Origin: Methanomassiliicoccales archaeon
GTDB taxonomy: Archaea > Thermoplasmatota > Thermoplasmata > Methanomassiliicoccales > JACIVX01
Assembly: GCA_024464195.1 (NCBI GenBank)
Contig: JANHAK010000103.1
Span: 1-5,216 of the forward strand
Length of the DNA stretch: 5,216 nucleotides
Direction: 5' to 3'
Notes under the pieces: model-generated
What the model saw: the letters and a program-made list of their open reading frames with translations, nothing else
What the model was told of the DNA's origin: nothing
Database searches by the model: none
Translations under genes and position numbers: made by a program
Part shown: piece after piece, positions 1 through 4,830 of the stretch
Layout: every line of letters begins with the position of its first letter
How positions within the stretch are numbered: position 1 is the first letter of the stretch

Positions 1-177
1 CGAGAATTTTGTTCGAAGTGCGCGATGAGAGGGATTCACTATATTACATTAGAAGTAAGAAAAAGCAATCTTCCTGCGATCAATTTCTATAAAAAAATGG
101 GATTCGAGATCGCCGGCGAAATTAACCGGTATTATTCAGACGGTGAAAGCGCATATAGGATGCATTTATTTCTCTAA
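1..177 (+). CDS. GNAT N-acetyltransferase, RimI/Ard1-like (C-terminal part, 5' end outside window)
   Basis: Frame 1 is open from the first base to TAA at 175-177 and gives the last 58 residues of a GNAT acetyltransferase. The segment TLEVRKSNLPAINFYKKMGF is the conserved C-terminal GNAT core: the LEVR strand, the N-x-x-A-I-x-x-Y helix and the K-x-G-F turn. It is followed by NRYYSDGESAYRM, the Y-Y-x-D-G-E-x-A-Y-x-M signature of archaeal Ard1/RimI N-alpha-acetyltransferases. These transfer acetyl from acetyl-CoA to protein N-termini in the cytoplasm. The acetyl-CoA pyrophosphate-binding loop lies upstream of the window, so catalytic completeness cannot be judged. The gene converges on the Lon-like ATPase, and the two stop codons share bases 175-176. 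RimI/Ard1 is the best subfamily guess; another small-substrate GNAT cannot be excluded from the C-terminus alone. Confidence 0.9.
   Translation, partial: REFCSKCAMRGIHYITLEVRKSNLPAINFYKKMGFEIAGEINRYYSDGESAYRMHLFL
88..98 (-). terminator. Candidate U-tract terminator for the dnaG-ATPase operon
   Basis: On the minus strand this stretch reads as a run of seven T (positions 97-91) about 77 nt past the stop of the ATPase gene. Archaeal RNA polymerase commonly terminates on U-tracts without a hairpin. There is no non-coding gap after the ATPase gene, so any terminator must lie antisense within the acetyltransferase gene. The A-run also encodes Lys codons of that gene, so it may have no regulatory meaning. 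Confidence 0.25.
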
Positions 178-1712
178 TGGAACATCTGATCTTGATCACG
201 ATGTTCATTCCAGAAATAATACGGTGAACGTTCCTTTTGAGATGTCGTGATATCCGCAGACAATCCTCTTTGATACGATCCGTATCGGTCCTTGATTTGT
301 TCTTCAGCAGGCCTGCAGTGTTTTAACGCCGCTTTGATGTGCTTCTCCTCAATGAACTTATCGCCGTTGATGATTGCAAGATCGCCGGCCGAACGAATCA
401 AACCTCCAAGTTCCCTTAGTCTCAATGTGAGTGCATTGGTCTTTCCATCAATGATCTTTGCTCGCCTTCGCGCCTCATTGATGATTGCATCGATAGCTGA
501 ACGTGATGCATGCGGGATCCTACCGTCGATCGAAATTTCTTGCGCAACAAATTGTGCGAGGAGTGCCCTATTACTTTCGTTGTCCTCCATTGTTGTTTCC
601 ATGAGTATTTCATACCCATTTCCACTGATCCTTGATCGGAGCGGCGATAGTATTTGCTCCAAATCCTGGATATTGCAAGCACCGACGAAAATGAAATCAC
701 ACGGCACGTTGTCAACCCTGACACTCGCTCCCGCACTCTGAGGATTTCGACCGGAGATTGGAAAGCGCTTTTCTTGCATAGCTGTGAGGATGAATCTCTG
801 CAGGTGTCCGAGGTGTGGCAATTCATCCAAGAAGAGAACACCTTCATGGGCCTCATGGATCGCACCTGGAACGACCCTCTCATAGGGTGGAGTTCCCAGA
901 GATGGATGCCCGCCATATGGATCGTGCCTCACATCACCGAGAAGCTCCGTTTCACTCGCACCTGTTGCAAGAACAAATGGATTTCTCTCGAGCGGGACGA
1001 GGACTTTTCGTGGACTGATTTTCTCAAATTCTCGCCTTTTTTCCAACGCGTCCTGATCAAGAACACGGATCATTTCACCGCATCGCTCAAAAACAATAAC
1101 TTCTTCTTTCCCGAGGCGTTTCCTTGTTGTTGTCACTCGATCGTTCATTCCAGGAAGACCAGATATTCCCGCAGCGCCAATTGTCACTTCGAAAAGTCCC
1201 CCGATAAGATCCCCAAATGGATTTGTGCTTGAGATTTCGCCGATCTTGAGTCGCTGGCACTTGGGACAATAACGATCTTTTGGTGATGAGTAAGTGCCAC
1301 AATTTTTGCAACGATAACCGAGCTTCTCAGCGACGTTGATCGGCGCATCTTTGGGATCAATGAGCTCACCCTCTGCAAACTCCCTCGACTCTAATTCCCG
1401 GCGAACATCTTCTGCTTTCTTTACTTCAACGAACGGTCTCTCAGGATTTTCTGGGTTGTGAACAACACGGATCTCCTCGGTCGGTCGAGGAAGGTGAAGC
1501 GCAAGTGCTTGCGCAATCATCGATTTTCCAGTGCCAGGCGGACCAACGAGTAATAGATGTCTCCGCTGCTTGGCCGCAATCCTCGAAAGCTTGACGGCTT
1601 CCTCTTGGCCGATCACCCTCATTAAGGGATCGTTTGGAATCGCTATATCAAATGTTGACTGTATCGAATTCAGATCAGGCTCACGCCTCAGATCAACTTT
1701 TTCCTCTATCAT
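174..1712 (-). CDS. Lon-like (LonB-related) AAA+ ATPase with inserted zinc ribbon and no protease domain
   Basis: The product is 512 aa. The domain order matches archaeal LonB. An N-terminal VIGQEEAVKL box (about 33-42) precedes Walker A GPPGTGKS (57-64). After this comes an insertion with a zinc ribbon (C135-x2-C138, C149-x2-C152), then the conserved TGASETELLGDVRHDPYGG block (250-268) and Walker B GVLFLDE (291-297). A sensor-1 region (FVGACN, 342-347), the arginine-finger region PLRSR (357-361) and the sensor-2 helix LRLRELGGLIRSAGD (430-444) follow. In LonB the Walker A/B insertion carries transmembrane helices; here it is soluble and likely binds zinc. The protein stops about 40 residues after the linker (EEQIKDRY, 470-477), so the Ser/Lys protease domain is absent. 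It should be a cytoplasmic ATP-driven remodeller with unknown substrate. The ATG at 1712 forms an ATGA overlap with the dnaG stop and has AAGGAAG upstream. A GTG at 1736 would add 8 residues and overlap dnaG by 28 bases, so I prefer the ATG. No hydrophobic membrane segment is visible. Confidence 0.92.
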   Translation of the reverse strand: MIEEKVDLRREPDLNSIQSTFDIAIPNDPLMRVIGQEEAVKLSRIAAKQRRHLLLVGPPGTGKSMIAQALALHLPRPTEEIRVVHNPENPERPFVEVKKAEDVRRELESREFAEGELIDPKDAPINVAEKLGYRCKNCGTYSSPKDRYCPKCQRLKIGEISSTNPFGDLIGGLFEVTIGAAGISGLPGMNDRVTTTRKRLGKEEVIVFERCGEMIRVLDQDALEKRREFEKISPRKVLVPLERNPFVLATGASETELLGDVRHDPYGGHPSLGTPPYERVVPGAIHEAHEGVLFLDELPHLGHLQRFILTAMQEKRFPISGRNPQSAGASVRVDNVPCDFIFVGACNIQDLEQILSPLRSRISGNGYEILMETTMEDNESNRALLAQFVAQEISIDGRIPHASRSAIDAIINEARRRAKIIDGKTNALTLRLRELGGLIRSAGDLAIINGDKFIEEKHIKAALKHCRPAEEQIKDRYGSYQRGLSADITTSQKERSPYYFWNEHRDQDQMFH

Positions 1713-2986
1713 CCGCTCAGATCTTCCTTCGTCCACACTTCTATCGATACTGGCTGTTTAGTTACGTTGGCCATTTTCGTGCCAACTACCGTTTGAATCT
1801 TCTTTTCAGCAGCAAGATCGAGGATTCTTTGTGTGATGACGCCGTCAAAAACAATTGCAGCAACATCTTTTATATCTTCTTTTAAGACGTTGACAAGATC
1901 CTTGCTCGGGACTTCTTTGATTACTTCACCTTTATCATTGATAAGGCGAGCATTCAAGGTTGACGAAAGTTCTGTCAACATTTCCTTATACTTTTGCTGG
2001 ATTGGCGAGAGCTTCTTAGCATTCTGCGTCTTCTTTTCATCAAGATCATCGCGCTCTGCAAGAATTTCTGGCCTCTCAACCCGCTCGATTTTCTCAAATC
2101 GCTCGGTCCTAATCTGAGAATGATGAGTGCTGTTTGATTGGGCAACTTCTCCACCTAGGCCATACATTTCAATGTACTGCTCTGCTGGAATTTTATTTCT
2201 TAAACACTTCATGATCTGTTTTTGAGTCAATTCCTCAACTTCTTGACCTCTTGGAGCTCTTGCGACAAAGTCGACCTCAGCAACCTGGAAAAGTTCCCTT
2301 AGGATTAGCTCACCTCCACGGTCACCGTCAACGAACGCTGTAACAATGCGTTCCTTTGATAGGTCGCTGATCGTCTTGGGGATATTCGTCCCCTCGACTG
2401 CAATCGCGTTCTTAATACCAGCCCTCAAAAGATTGAGAACATCGGATCGACCCTCAACGACGATGATCGCATCGGAGTCTGGTACATTTGGACCAGCAGT
2501 CAACCTTTCCTTCCCGTAGTATATGACCTCCTCAGTCTGGACAGATTGACGAACACTCTCGGTGAGATCGATTCCGGTACTCTTCGACTGTCTGATAAGC
2601 TCGGATAATAATTCCTTTGCTCTCTCGATAATCTTTGCCCTTTTCGTGATGCGGACATCTTCAATTGACTCAACATTGATTCTAGCTTTGCAAGGTCCAA
2701 CCCTATCGATCGTCTCCAAAGCTGCAGCGAGAATGACCGTTTCGACTTGATCAAGACTTGATGGGATAAGAATCTCCCCTTCGGATTTTCCTTGCCTGGA
2801 ACTCACTTCCACCTCTATGCGACCAATTCGGCCACTTTTTTGGAGATCACGTAAATCCAGTTCATCACCGAGCAATCCTTCTGTCTGACCAAAAATAGCC
2901 CCCACCACATCAGGTTTCTCAACGATGCCATCAGCCTGTAATTTAGCTTTTATAAGATATTTAGTGGTGCTGGGATCGATGTTCAT
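1709..2986 (-). CDS. dnaG: Archaeal DnaG primase / exosome-associated TOPRIM protein
   Basis: The 425-aa product has the family's usual length. The N-terminus (about 8-60: TKYLIKAK, KPDVVGAIFGQTEGLLGDEL, LQKSGRIGRIEVEV) is the characteristic archaeal DnaG N-terminal domain. The TOPRIM fold covers about 170-260, with the metal-binding glutamate in VVEGRSD (E178) and the aspartates in FVDGDRGG (D220, D222). A charged linker (about 285-330) leads to a C-terminal domain with VFDGVITQRILDLA (379-392). The family has TOPRIM-dependent RNA primer synthesis and is also a structural, poly(A)-binding subunit of the archaeal exosome; the sequence cannot say which role dominates here. The start is the ATG at 2986, preceded by a full Shine-Dalgarno GAGGTGA with 5-nt spacing. 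A TTG at 3028 would add 14 unconserved residues and place the SD inside the gene, so it was rejected. The stop TGA overlaps the ATG of the ATPase gene, implying translational coupling. All catalytic residues are present. Confidence 0.97.
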   Translation of the reverse strand: MNIDPSTTKYLIKAKLQADGIVEKPDVVGAIFGQTEGLLGDELDLRDLQKSGRIGRIEVEVSSRQGKSEGEILIPSSLDQVETVILAAALETIDRVGPCKARINVESIEDVRITKRAKIIERAKELLSELIRQSKSTGIDLTESVRQSVQTEEVIYYGKERLTAGPNVPDSDAIIVVEGRSDVLNLLRAGIKNAIAVEGTNIPKTISDLSKERIVTAFVDGDRGGELILRELFQVAEVDFVARAPRGQEVEELTQKQIMKCLRNKIPAEQYIEMYGLGGEVAQSNSTHHSQIRTERFEKIERVERPEILAERDDLDEKKTQNAKKLSPIQQKYKEMLTELSSTLNARLINDKGEVIKEVPSKDLVNVLKEDIKDVAAIVFDGVITQRILDLAAEKKIQTVVGTKMANVTKQPVSIEVWTKEDLSG

Positions 2987-2991
2987 TTTGT

Positions 2992-2998
2992 TCACCTC
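2992..2998 (-). promoter_or_regulatory. Ribosome binding site of dnaG
   Basis: The minus strand reads GAGGTGA, a seven-base match to the archaeal anti-Shine-Dalgarno sequence, 5 nt before the ATG at 2986. It is the only strong SD in front of a gene in this window, and it decides the dnaG start against the upstream TTG at 3028. Confidence 0.88.
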
Positions 2999-3028
2999 TT
3001 GATTAATTTGGAAAAACAGCGGGCACAA

Positions 3029-3041
3029 TTCTTTTAACCAC
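3029..3041 (-). promoter_or_regulatory. TATA-box promoter of the dnaG operon
   Basis: The minus strand reads GTGGTTAAAAGAA, an archaeal box A-like element centred near 3035. The usual distance of about 26 nt puts the transcription start near 3009, giving a leader of roughly 23 nt that just contains the Shine-Dalgarno site. The element lies immediately after the stop of the possible small ORF at 3054-3206. The transcription start is inferred from spacing only. Confidence 0.5.
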
Positions 3042-3053
3042 TCTTAGCATTCA

Positions 3054-3206
3054 CTACCCAATAGTGTAGTTGAGCTTTTCCAATCGGGTCTTAACACCCA
3101 CATTAACCATCCTTTGAAGTATCCTATTAAAGGATATGATGAATGGATGATAGTGATCATTAGAGTCAACAGGCCCTGCCCGTTTTTCCAGCCCTCTACA
3201 AATCAT
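3054..3206 (-). CDS. Possible 50-aa leaderless small protein upstream of dnaG
   Basis: The minus strand from ATG at 3206 to TAG at 3054-3056 encodes 50 aa, beginning MICRGLEKRAGPVDSND and ending RLEKLNYTIG. I do not recognise the family. In its favour: an in-frame TAA lies two codons before the ATG; a TATA-like box (TATAAAC on the minus strand, about 3232-3238) sits at the right distance for a transcript starting 3-4 nt before the ATG; and the residue mix is plausible for a soluble basic protein. Against it: a 50-codon frame can occur by chance, the complementary strand is also open in the same register (without a start), and there is no Shine-Dalgarno, though none is needed for a leaderless message. 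It would lie on the same strand as dnaG, ending about 68 nt before it. No membrane helix, signal peptide or cysteine motif is seen. Confidence 0.33.
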   Translation of the reverse strand: MICRGLEKRAGPVDSNDHYHPFIISFNRILQRMVNVGVKTRLEKLNYTIG

Positions 3207-3228
3207 AATAGCTTAAATATTTTTCGAA

Positions 3229-3241
3229 TTTGTTTATACTA
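3229..3241 (-). promoter_or_regulatory. TATA-like promoter for the possible small ORF
   Basis: The minus strand reads TAGTATAAACAAA, containing TATAAA centred near 3236. A start 26 nt downstream would fall at about 3210, only a few bases before the ATG at 3206. A second A/T-rich box, AAATATTTAAG (3222-3212), is too close to that ATG to be its own TATA element. Because AAATATTT is palindromic it could also act in the other direction. Confidence 0.35.
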
Positions 3242-3252
3242 GACGATCATGG

Positions 3253-3273
3253 GAATTCGAAAACCACGAATTT
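3253..3273. repeat. Short inverted repeat AATTCG / CGAATT
   Basis: AATTCG (3254-3259) and CGAATT (3267-3272) form a 6-bp stem, extendable by a G-T pair, around a 7-nt loop. On the plus strand it is followed by TTTCT, but no plus-strand gene ends here. On the minus strand it lies about 90 nt beyond the stop of the ThiS-like gene without a clear U-tract. It could be a weak terminator or operator; chance is also possible. Confidence 0.25.
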
Positions 3274-3359
3274 TCTAATAGGAACATCGAAAGCTAGGCG
3301 CTCTACGATTGGATACGAATAAATTGTCAATTTTTCGAGACATGGGGTTGATTGAGAAA

Positions 3360-3584
3360 TCAACCACCCGAAGCAACTCGAATGATCTTGACTCTATCCC
3401 CATCATTTAGGGTCTCAGTGATAGGAATTGGAGTTCGTGATTTGAGTACAATGCACTCGTCTGGGACAAATCCAAAAGACCTGAGAAGTTGTTCAACGGT
3501 TAGATCTTTTTCGATTTCCACCATTTGTGCATTCTTTTCCCTGTATTTTCCCAATTCAACCGTAATCGATATTCTTTGATTCAT
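3360..3584 (-). CDS. ThiS/MoaD-like ubiquitin-fold protein with C-terminal Gly-Gly (possible small archaeal modifier or sulfur carrier)
   Basis: The 74-aa product fits the ThiS/MoaD/SAMP size class. The beta-grasp pattern is visible: an initial strand (ISITVEL, 5-11), a second strand, the helix region DLTVEQLLRSFGF (27-39), CIVLKSRTPIP (44-54), then the LNDGDRVKIIRVASGG ending (59-74). The L-x-D-G-D-x-V block and terminal Gly-Gly are the hallmarks of proteins adenylated by an E1-like (MoeB/ThiF/UbaA) enzyme. They are then thiocarboxylated for sulfur transfer or, in archaea, joined to protein lysines. No E1, ThiF or MoaE gene is in the window, so the pathway cannot be assigned. The start is the ATG at 3584; a TTG at 3593 would add three residues (MAS). 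There is no good Shine-Dalgarno, but a TATA-like box about 34 nt upstream suggests a very short leader. One cysteine (C44) is present. Confidence 0.88.
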   Translation of the reverse strand: MNQRISITVELGKYREKNAQMVEIEKDLTVEQLLRSFGFVPDECIVLKSRTPIPITETLNDGDRVKIIRVASGG

Positions 3585-3611
3585 AGATGCCAAATCGAGA
3601 TTTCATCATCT

Positions 3612-3625
3612 TCGTTTAAATCTTT
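3612..3625 (-). promoter_or_regulatory. TATA-box promoter of the ThiS-like gene
   Basis: The minus strand reads AAAGATTTAAACGA, with TTTAAA centred near 3617. The expected start is around 3591, giving a leader of about 7 nt before the ATG at 3584 and explaining the missing Shine-Dalgarno. It shares the intergenic gap with the oppositely directed tRNA promoter. Confidence 0.5.
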
Positions 3626-3681
3626 CCTCCTTTCTGAAGCGGTGTGATTCTTTGCTGGCATCGTTTTTCAATGGATCGAGT

Positions 3682-3697
3682 AAAGATAAAAATAAGA
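3682..3697 (+). promoter_or_regulatory. TATA-like promoter of tRNA-Ser
   Basis: AAAGATAAAAATAAGA is an A/T-rich box centred near 3691. A start 26 nt downstream falls at about 3717, just before the tRNA 5' end at 3722. A small 5-bp inverted repeat (AAGCG 3699-3703 / CGCTT 3710-3714) lies between the box and the tRNA; its role is unknown. Confidence 0.45.
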
Positions 3698-3721
3698 GAA
3701 GCGTATTGGCGCTTTAGTGAT

Positions 3722-3826
3722 GCCGAGGTAGCCTAGTCCGGAAAGGCGGTAGCCTCGAGGGTCAATGGATCGCCGGGTAAGCTACTGGCGGTCACCGCCT
3801 CGGGAGTTCAAATCTCCTCCTCGGCG
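3722..3826 (+). tRNA. tRNA-Ser(CGA), type II, with a 20-nt intron
   Basis: The acceptor stem GCCGAGG (3722-3728) pairs perfectly with CCTCGGC (3819-3825), and the discriminator is G3826, as expected for archaeal tRNA-Ser. The D stem is GCC/GGC (3731-3733 / 3745-3747). The anticodon stem is GTAGC (3749-3753) with GCTAC (3781-3785), interrupted by an intron. The long variable arm is GGCGG-TCA-CCGCC (3787-3799), which marks a type II tRNA. The T stem is GGGAG/CTCCT with loop TTCAAAT (3807-3813). After removing 3760-3779 the anticodon loop is CTCGAGA with anticodon CGA (3756-3758), reading the serine codon UCG. The mature length is 85 nt, and CCA is not encoded. The long variable arm could also suit tRNA-Leu, but G73 and the anticodon point to Ser. 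Confidence 0.95.
3760..3779 (+). other. tRNA-Ser intron with bulge-helix-bulge splice sites
   Basis: The intron lies at the canonical archaeal 37/38 position. Loop bases CTCG (3754-3757) can pair with CGGG (3774-3777) to form the 4-bp central helix, with one T-G pair. That leaves two 3-nt bulges, AGG (3758-3760) and TAA (3778-3780). Cutting each bulge after its second base removes exactly 20 nt and restores a 7-nt anticodon loop. The inner intron helix is weak, so this is a relaxed BHB motif. The archaeal tRNA-splicing endonuclease would process it. Confidence 0.85.
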
Positions 3827-3942
3827 CTTCATATGCTGGTGATTTCTGTTTACCGAAGCTCCCCAGGCATTTTTGTGACCAGATCTACTGACAAGCTGCA
3901 CTTGAAGATTTCAACAAAGAACAAGGACCGCGCCATATGACT

Positions 3943-3978
3943 CTACATTTCATTCTAAATTTCATCTTTACAATGTAG
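3943..3978. repeat. Inverted repeat CTACATT / AATGTAG
   Basis: CTACATT (3943-3949) and AATGTAG (3972-3978) are perfect 7-bp complements separated by 22 A/T-rich bases. They lie 33 bases before the larger hairpin at 4012-4049. As RNA they would form a weak stem-loop; as DNA they could be an operator. A 7-bp match at this spacing can arise by chance. Confidence 0.25.
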
Positions 3979-4011
3979 ATTAATCGATGAGAGGTGAGGA
4001 GGCAGAGATTG

Positions 4012-4049
4012 TCGTTTTCTCGACTTTTCTTTGAAGTCGTAGAGAACGA
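4012..4049. repeat. Long imperfect hairpin (15 bp, 7-nt loop)
   Basis: The arm 4012-4026 pairs with 4034-4049 over 15 bp, with one T-G pair (4017/4044), one bulged T (4040) and a TTCTTTG loop (4027-4033). Two further G-T pairs can extend the base. Neither strand has a U-tract directly after the stem, so it is not a classic intrinsic terminator. Just upstream on the plus strand is GAGGTGAGGAGG (3991-4002), which contains anti-Shine-Dalgarno complements. A structured small RNA, a UTR element or a mobile-element remnant are all possible. Confidence 0.6.
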
Positions 4050-4134
4050 TGTGTGAATAATCTAAGACAATATCACCTTCAAAGAAGGGTTAAAACAAAT
4101 CAGAAAAAAAACTTGATCTGGAAATAGCATCTCC

Positions 4135-4305
4135 ATGAGAAAAAAAGAGCTCATTATTCAAGAACTAATGAGGCGGGATGATAAATTTCGAATCTCTGAA
4201 ATAAGAAGAGACGGCATTAACATCAAGAATTTGTCTCGGCCATTATTCCCAGCAAAAAAAGTTTGGTCGATTTGCATGATCTCTGCTATGGTTAATTCCA
4301 TATGA
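4135..4305 (+). CDS. Doubtful 56-aa ORF in the gene-poor region
   Basis: ATG at 4135 to TGA at 4303-4305 encodes 56 residues with a basic, helix-prone start (MRKKELIIQELMRRDDKFRI) and a hydrophobic end (VWSICMISAMVNSI). I do not recognise it. A TATA-like GTTAAAACA about 40 nt upstream would give a leader of roughly 16 nt, but there is no Shine-Dalgarno. The opposite strand is open through the same bases. It could be a degenerate gene start or simply chance. Confidence 0.15.
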   Translation: MRKKELIIQELMRRDDKFRISEIRRDGINIKNLSRPLFPAKKVWSICMISAMVNSI

Positions 4306-4809
4306 ACTCTGAAGATGGGGGAAGGACTTACAAATAGCCCTTCTGCTTGCCAATAGCTCGCCGATTTATCAAGATTAAAGGTATACTCAATATGACCATC
4401 GTCGTAATTGTAGGGAAGATTCCATCCCTGCACTGTGCAATACTGCCACAAAGTACAGCGGTGCTTGAGGCACAACAGAAGTCAACAACGTAGTGCTCAT
4501 CTGGCTGTGATCCCAATGAGAATATTTTTTCTTAAAAGACCTATCTAAGAAAGATACGATGAAATAGTCTAATTAGTTTTGGTCCAGCTAGTGAGAATCA
4601 TGTTATCAAGCTTCAACGATCATTCGCAAGATTCTTTTTTTTCTGAAACGACAAACTCATCTAGTTAGAATGTGAGGTGTGATCGAAGTTGCTTAAATTT
4701 ATTTCTCGAGACGACGAGCTAAAGAATTTACATAGTTATTTGGAACTATCAACACCCACTCGTTCTGCACCAAAAAACAAGAGATTGAGCTAGATTCATC
4801 AACCGATCT

Positions 4810-4830
4810 ATTAAATAAATCCTTAATATC
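4810..4830 (+). promoter_or_regulatory. TATA-like promoter elements of the TldD-family gene
   Basis: Two A/T-rich boxes precede the gene: ATTAAATAAAT (4810-4820) and CTTAATATC (4822-4830). The first predicts a start near 4841 and a leader of about 11 nt. The second predicts a start at or next to the ATG at 4853, which would make the message leaderless. No strong Shine-Dalgarno precedes the ATG, which fits either reading. Confidence 0.45.

Noticed and set aside
292..1311. Several open frames on both strands within the ATPase gene
   Set aside because: They are shadows of the strongly conserved ATPase frame and have no conserved motifs of their own.
1831..2754. Open frames antisense to, or out of frame with, dnaG
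   Set aside because: They overlap a clearly conserved DnaG reading frame and have no independent support.
2987..3028. Upstream TTG start extending DnaG by 14 residues
   Set aside because: The strong GAGGTGA site with 5-nt spacing and the conserved family N-terminus both fix the start at 2986.
3133..3165. C/D-box sRNA suggested by an ATGATGA-like C box
   Set aside because: No D box (CTGA) or C'/D' pair lies at a usable distance.
3833..3940. 35-codon ORF right after the tRNA (begins MLVISVYRSS)
   Set aside because: It is too short, lacks a Shine-Dalgarno or its own promoter, and matches no known family.
4158..4475. 105-codon minus-strand ORF
   Set aside because: It begins at TTG two codons after an in-frame stop, has no Shine-Dalgarno or promoter at a fitting distance, matches no family I know, and overlaps open frames on the other strand. 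It is described within the gene-poor region only.
4328..4516. 62-codon minus-strand ORF whose start (QPDEHYVVDFCCA) faintly recalls the SAM-binding motif of RsmB/NSUN methyltransferases
   Set aside because: The glycine-rich continuation (A-P-G-G-K-T) is absent and the rest shows no methyltransferase pattern. A short chance resemblance is more likely.
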